This document shows positions 60,178 to 64,000 of a DNA stretch of 64,000 nucleotides, piece after piece. The notes under the pieces are model-generated. The model saw nothing but the letters and a program-made list of their open reading frames with translations. It was not told where the DNA came from and ran no database searches. The stretch covers positions 8,742,001 to 8,806,000 of the forward strand of contig CAVNZM010000003.1 in assembly GCA_963693365.1 (NCBI GenBank), in the 5' to 3' direction. Every line of letters starts with the position of its first letter. Positions within the stretch are counted from its first letter, which is position 1. A program made the position numbers and the translations under genes. Source of the DNA: Amoebidium appalachense (taxonomy: Eukaryota; Ichthyosporea).

Positions 60178-60809
60178 TGTATACTGAGGAATGTGAATCG
60201 ATAAGCCAATCAAAAGAACGAAAACTCTTTTATCCAATCAGAAAGACGAAAACTATGAGGGTAAAATAAATCGAGCGAAATGCCTGTCGACACAAAGAAG
60301 ATAAAACGCAATCTTCTAATAAAAGTAATCTTCTAATGAAAGTACGGAAACATTTAACAAAATGAAACCACTTATGTATCTATTAGTTCACATCATATAT
60401 TTATACATGTTCTTAACATAACACGTCTAAATATAAGTATTCCTAATAGTTGGGGAACATAGAGCAATTCTACGTCGTGGGAAAAGAAGGAAAAGGAATG
60501 AGGATAGAAAGGAATGGAATGGGAAAGGAATCGAGTAGAATTAATGAGGAATGTAGGTTACTATATTTGGGAAAATATAACGAGATCTGATTGGACAACT
60601 TATTTAGACATTGACGCAAACAACAATACGTGTGCGCGGGCTAAATAGCTCGATGTGTACACAGATCTAAGATATCTGTGTACACGGAAACGGAAAGGAA
60701 AGAAAGAAAGGAAGAAAGGAAAAGGGAAAAGGAAACGAACTACAACAGACTAATAAACATGTGTAAAACTCAACTTCTAAGTCTTGCCGTTAATCATGGG
60801 TAGATGACA
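60178..60809 (-). repeat. Upstream (5') LTR
   Basis: TG...CA termini on the minus strand: TGTCATCTACCC at 60809 and TATACACA at 60178. It holds the same hairpin as the other LTR (60655-60666 and 60674-60685). The sequence right after the LTR (ATCTCGTTACAACC) is the expected primer-binding-site position; the tRNA is not identified. Confidence 0.88.
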
Positions 60810-61635
60810 ATGACTGGGTTTGCTTGCATGCATTCTGTAGAAGTTGTGTTTTCCTGTGTGTCCTGCCACAACTAGGCCACCTTATCAAAGAGTTAGAGAC
60901 AGCTTCTGCGGGTTTTCTAAAGGACGGGCCCGCGGGGATTGTTTTCTCGCTCGGATTTGGTCTGCATTGCTCTTTAAAGGGCTGACTTGCTTGCTGTGCC
61001 CCAGTACTAGTAGGTTTTGAGGGGGGCCTGTTGGGGGGCAGCAGTAATGATGTCTTCTTGCGGAGTGTGGCCTGGTCATCATCGCTGCATATGACTAGTT
61101 GGAGCAAACTAGTTTCACGCATACACGTGCACTTGTACCTTTTCCCGCTGGTGTCCTTTGGTCACTTGTTGTTTTATTTTTTATTTCAACGCTGTGGCTC
61201 TTTCGAAATCGGTTATTTTGGTGGTCATGTAGCCTGTGGCTGCACGTTACCTTCATATCCACTGGACCACTCATCAATAAATCCCAGTCAAGAGAAAAAA
61301 ATTACTAACGTTGACTTGGTGATACAGAGATACCGTGGCCCCTGAGTTGATTGACTCGGAGCTGATGTATCATGTCATATGCATGGGGTGACGCAGTGAC
61401 AGTGACCGGAATAATGACGTCATGGGGCCAGATTGGCGCCCAAGGCCCAAAACCGCTAGGACGTGTGTCAGCTGTGTGTATTATGGTGGTTCTGTGTAGA
61501 CACTTTAAATTTGGCGATGTAATTACACCGCAGGTAGAGGGGTGGTGGGGGGAGGGGGAGGGGGGAGTGGGGCCTAGGGAGGGGGGGGGAAGGGGGCCGG
61601 GGGGGGGGGGGGGGGGGGGGGGGGGAGGGGGGGGG

Positions 61636-61813
61636 GCACGGGACCCCTTGAAGGGGTTAAGGGAGGGGGCCTGGGGGAGGGGGGGGGAGGGGAGAAGAGG
61701 GGCATGGGGGGGTATTGGGGGGGGGGGGGAAGGGGAGGGGCACGGGGCCTCGTTAAGAAAGGGGAACTGGGGGAGGGGAGGGGGGGGGAGAAGGGGGGCA
61801 CAGGGGGGTATTT

Positions 61814-61855
<42 letters not shown>

Positions 61856-61860
61856 CGGGA
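61636..61860 (+). repeat. G-rich tandem units of about 105 bp
   Basis: Blocks with GGGCACGGG(A/G)CC..., GTTAAG(G/A), GGG..CTGGGGGAGGGG, GAGAAG(A/G)GGGGCA and GGGGGGTATT are repeated once, at about 61636 and 61739; the second ends in a G40 tract. Confidence 0.7.
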
Positions 61861-62470
61861 GGGGGGCCGGGAGGGGGCCCTTCTGTGAGCATGCACATGT
61901 TTGGGTAGGTGCGCACGCACATATAAATGTTCGTGCATGCGTGTGTGCAGTCTTTGTGTGTGTGCACACTTTTGACACGTGTGTGTGTTTGTGTGCGTGT
62001 GTGTGTCTGTCTGTATGCGTGTGCCTTTGTGCATATGTATGTGCGAGCAAGTCTGTGTGTAACCAAGGCACTGGGAGAAAAGGAAGGGGTGACGGAGGGG
62101 GGGGGAGGGGAGAGGGGTGGGGAGGAGGGGAGGGGGGGGGGGGGGGGGGGGGGGGGATGGGGCTTCTAAGACTGAGCCAAACGGTTCCTGTGCACATTGT
62201 CCGTAGGTAGTAACAATTGGTGGTGGTGTGGTATTTAGAGTTTATGTTATACCGAGTGGTGGAAACAATAGAAATCTGCATGATGGGTATGATGACCATA
62301 AATGAGATATCCTCACTTGAGATATTTTCGACTATACTATGTTACTTGGGGTCCAGAGCAAAACTTCTACTACTCGGTCACAAGTCATGCTTCAAGGTCC
62401 TTGTCAATCGGGCGGGCAGGTGAAGAAGGCCTGGGAAGTGGATTTTTTTTTTCTTTTTTTCTTTTTTTTT

Positions 62471-62519
<49 letters not shown>

Positions 62520-62771
62520 TAGTGGTGGTGGTGGTGTGGTGGTGGTGGTAGGGGAGGGGGGAGGGGGTGGAGAGGAGGGGGCTTATAATCATTAACTTTA
62601 CAGATTTTGCCAAACGATGGTCATTGCACTAATAAATAACGGGATTAGTATCCCTTCTTAGAGTTGTGGGAAACAGCTTATGAAGAGCTATCCAACGGCA
62701 GGCTGGGGGAGCGGGGGAGGAAGGGTGGGGGCGAGGGTAGGAAGGGGGAGGGACAAGAAGGGCGGTGGTTT

Positions 62772-62862
62772 TCTTTTCTTTTCTTTTCTTTTCTTTTCTT
62801 TTCTTTTCTTTCTTTCTTTCTTTCTTGCTTTCTTTTTCTTTCTTTCTTTCTTTCTTTTTGGC
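62772..62862. repeat. (CTTTT)n / (CTTT)n microsatellite
   Basis: Eight TTTTC units followed by CTTT units, then TTTTTGGCTGAG and a G33 tract. Confidence 0.92.
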
Positions 62863-63203
62863 TGAGGGGGGGGGGGGGGGGGGGGGGGGGGGGAGAGGGG
62901 GGAGGCAGTAAGGTGGTCACCCAGAGAAACGGTTTAGAAAAAACAGAAATGGCACAAGCTTAGAAGTATTGCTGATTGCTTCCGGAAGGACCGGTAGCTT
63001 CATGTCAGTGCAATCATTAACACAGGCGTGTTACGTGATTGCTCCCCCCCCCCCCCCCCCCCCTCCCAGCCAAATAATACGATAAAATGCACGCACGCAC
63101 GTTCGCACGCACGTTCGCATGCACGTTCGCACGCACACACGCACGCACGCATGCACACAGCCACGCACGCACGCACACACACGTGCACGCTTGGCTGCGT
63201 TCA

Positions 63204-63204
<1 letters not shown>

Positions 63205-63246
<42 letters not shown>

Positions 63247-63268
63247 AGAAAAAAAAAAAAAAAAAAAA
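63205..63268 (+). repeat. C tract followed by A tract
   Basis: About 40 C, then AG, then about 20 A; the mirrored arrangement (T42 then G49) is at 63718-63828. Confidence 0.93.
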
Positions 63269-63357
63269 AGGGAAGAGAAAAAACCACATGCAGGCCTGTA
63301 CACAGGTAAGCTCACACGGACAAACAAGAGACGCGCGCTACACAGACACACACACGC

Positions 63358-63390
<33 letters not shown>

Positions 63391-63506
63391 CACACACACG
63401 CACACACATACGCGCGCACACTGCCGCACACAAACACACACACCGAAAGTTGTTCACAGAACCCATAATGTACTTAACATCTATCTCAAATATGCACCAT
63501 CCGGCT

Positions 63507-63575
63507 TCAGCTCATGACTTTCAGTTCTTCAATAATGATTTTGATGGCATTATCGTCATAGTCCCTTCCCCCTCC
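63507..63575 (-). CDS. Possible C-terminal coding exon
   Basis: A minus-strand segment encodes RDYDDNAIKIIIEELKVMS followed by TGA, just after a C/G-rich tract with an AG. The composition is protein-like, but it is too short to assign and depends on the C-tract frame. Confidence 0.25.
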   Translation of the reverse strand, partial: GGGRDYDDNAIKIIIEELKVMS

Positions 63576-63579
63576 GGAG

Positions 63580-63615
<36 letters not shown>

Positions 63616-63721
63616 CTCCCTCCTTCCTTCCTTCTCTTCCTTCCTTCCTTCCTTCTCTTCCTTGCGATCGGTTGTGGGGAGGTGGTAGAACCGGTGGTGG
63701 GGGATGGCGGAGTTGGCTTTT

Positions 63722-63753
<32 letters not shown>

Positions 63754-63777
63754 TTTTTTTTGTTGTTTGTTCTTCCT

Positions 63778-63831
<54 letters not shown>

Positions 63832-64000
63832 GGAAAAAGGGTTAATGGCAATAAAGTCAGGGAAACGTGGGCGGTGGAAGAATATGGGAGGGTTAAAAGG
63901 TAATCAACAGACGTGGTGTAGCAAGAAAATCACTGTGTGCACATAATACTTGGCACACTGCGTGCCGCTTTATTCACACAAACCCCTTATTTTTTCTCTT

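Larger units (their letters stand above)
57613..60809 (-). mobile_element. Internally deleted Ty1/copia-type LTR retrotransposon
   Basis: Two LTRs (about 57613-58253 and 60178-60809) in direct orientation differ by only about a dozen bases over 620 bp. The element reads on the minus strand: LTR, gag, protease start, RNase H end, LTR. ATGAC at 57608-57612 and 60810-60814 may be the 5-bp target duplication. A purine tract (GAGTGGAGA) precedes the downstream LTR. Integrase and nearly all of the reverse transcriptase are missing, so the copy is non-autonomous. It also carries a 32-nt G tract at 58709-58740. Confidence 0.9.
60815..63505. other. Repeat-rich region with weak coding traces
   Basis: A minus-strand open frame (60790-61122, about 110 codons) of complex composition overlaps the LTR end and has no recognised domain. 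AATAAA at 61276 is on the plus strand. G-rich tandem units occupy 61550-61865, G32 is at 62122-62155, T and G tracts at 62443-62518, (CTTTT)n and (CTTT)n at 62772-62860, and C47 then A20 at 63205-63268. Confidence 0.5.

Noticed and set aside
62404-62613. Short open frames around 62217-62423 and 62404-62613
   Set aside because: Interrupted by stops in the plausible reading or made of homopolymer translation; no domain seen.

Overview
This is a nuclear genomic window from an intron-rich eukaryote. Short exons sit in long introns packed with dinucleotide microsatellites and very long C/G and A/T homopolymers. The proteins look opisthokont: an animal-type ACADL, an ILVBL/HACL2 lyase, DDX6 and a p66-like zinc finger. 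A unicellular holozoan, for example an ichthyosporean, is a plausible source, but that is inference and the species cannot be fixed from sequence alone. Nothing prokaryotic is present.

Layout. 882-2830 (+): last three exons of a DDX6/DHH1 DEAD-box helicase. 5168-6790 (-): 5'-truncated LINE reverse transcriptase. 7448-15781 (+): five-exon GATA-type zinc finger protein (p66/GATAD2-like). 17935-25229 (-): ABHD11-like alpha/beta hydrolase with a probable mitochondrial presequence. 26641-42591 (-): ILVBL/HACL2, which I could rebuild completely as 18 phase-consistent exons and 615 codons. 44842-48594 (+): ACADL-type acyl-CoA dehydrogenase, nine exons and 434 codons. 51202-52316 (-): single-exon, mucin-like type I membrane protein with internal repeats and an apparent frameshift. 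53981-54133: foldback (hairpin) element. 56699-57110: four tandem copies of a TATA-containing promoter-like unit. About 57613-60809 (-): Ty1/copia-type LTR retrotransposon with most of pol deleted. The remainder to 64000 is repeat-rich, with weak coding traces only.

Exon boundaries were set by protein-family conservation together with GT-AG (once GC-AG) junctions and codon-phase agreement. They are reliable for ILVBL and ACADL, good for DDX6 and the zinc finger gene, and incomplete near the 3' end of the ABHD11-like gene.

Shared themes. ABHD11, ILVBL and ACADL all act in acyl/lipid or mitochondrial carbon metabolism, and ILVBL and ACADL are divergently transcribed from a 2.25 kb intergenic region. 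The most unusual feature is a family of SINE-like elements ending in long poly(C) rather than poly(A), with copies in introns of at least three genes. Homopolymers also have a consistent polarity: poly(C) is followed by poly(A) on one strand, or poly(T) by poly(G) on the other. Microsatellites run directly into splice sites, and fragments of exons have been duplicated into neighbouring introns.
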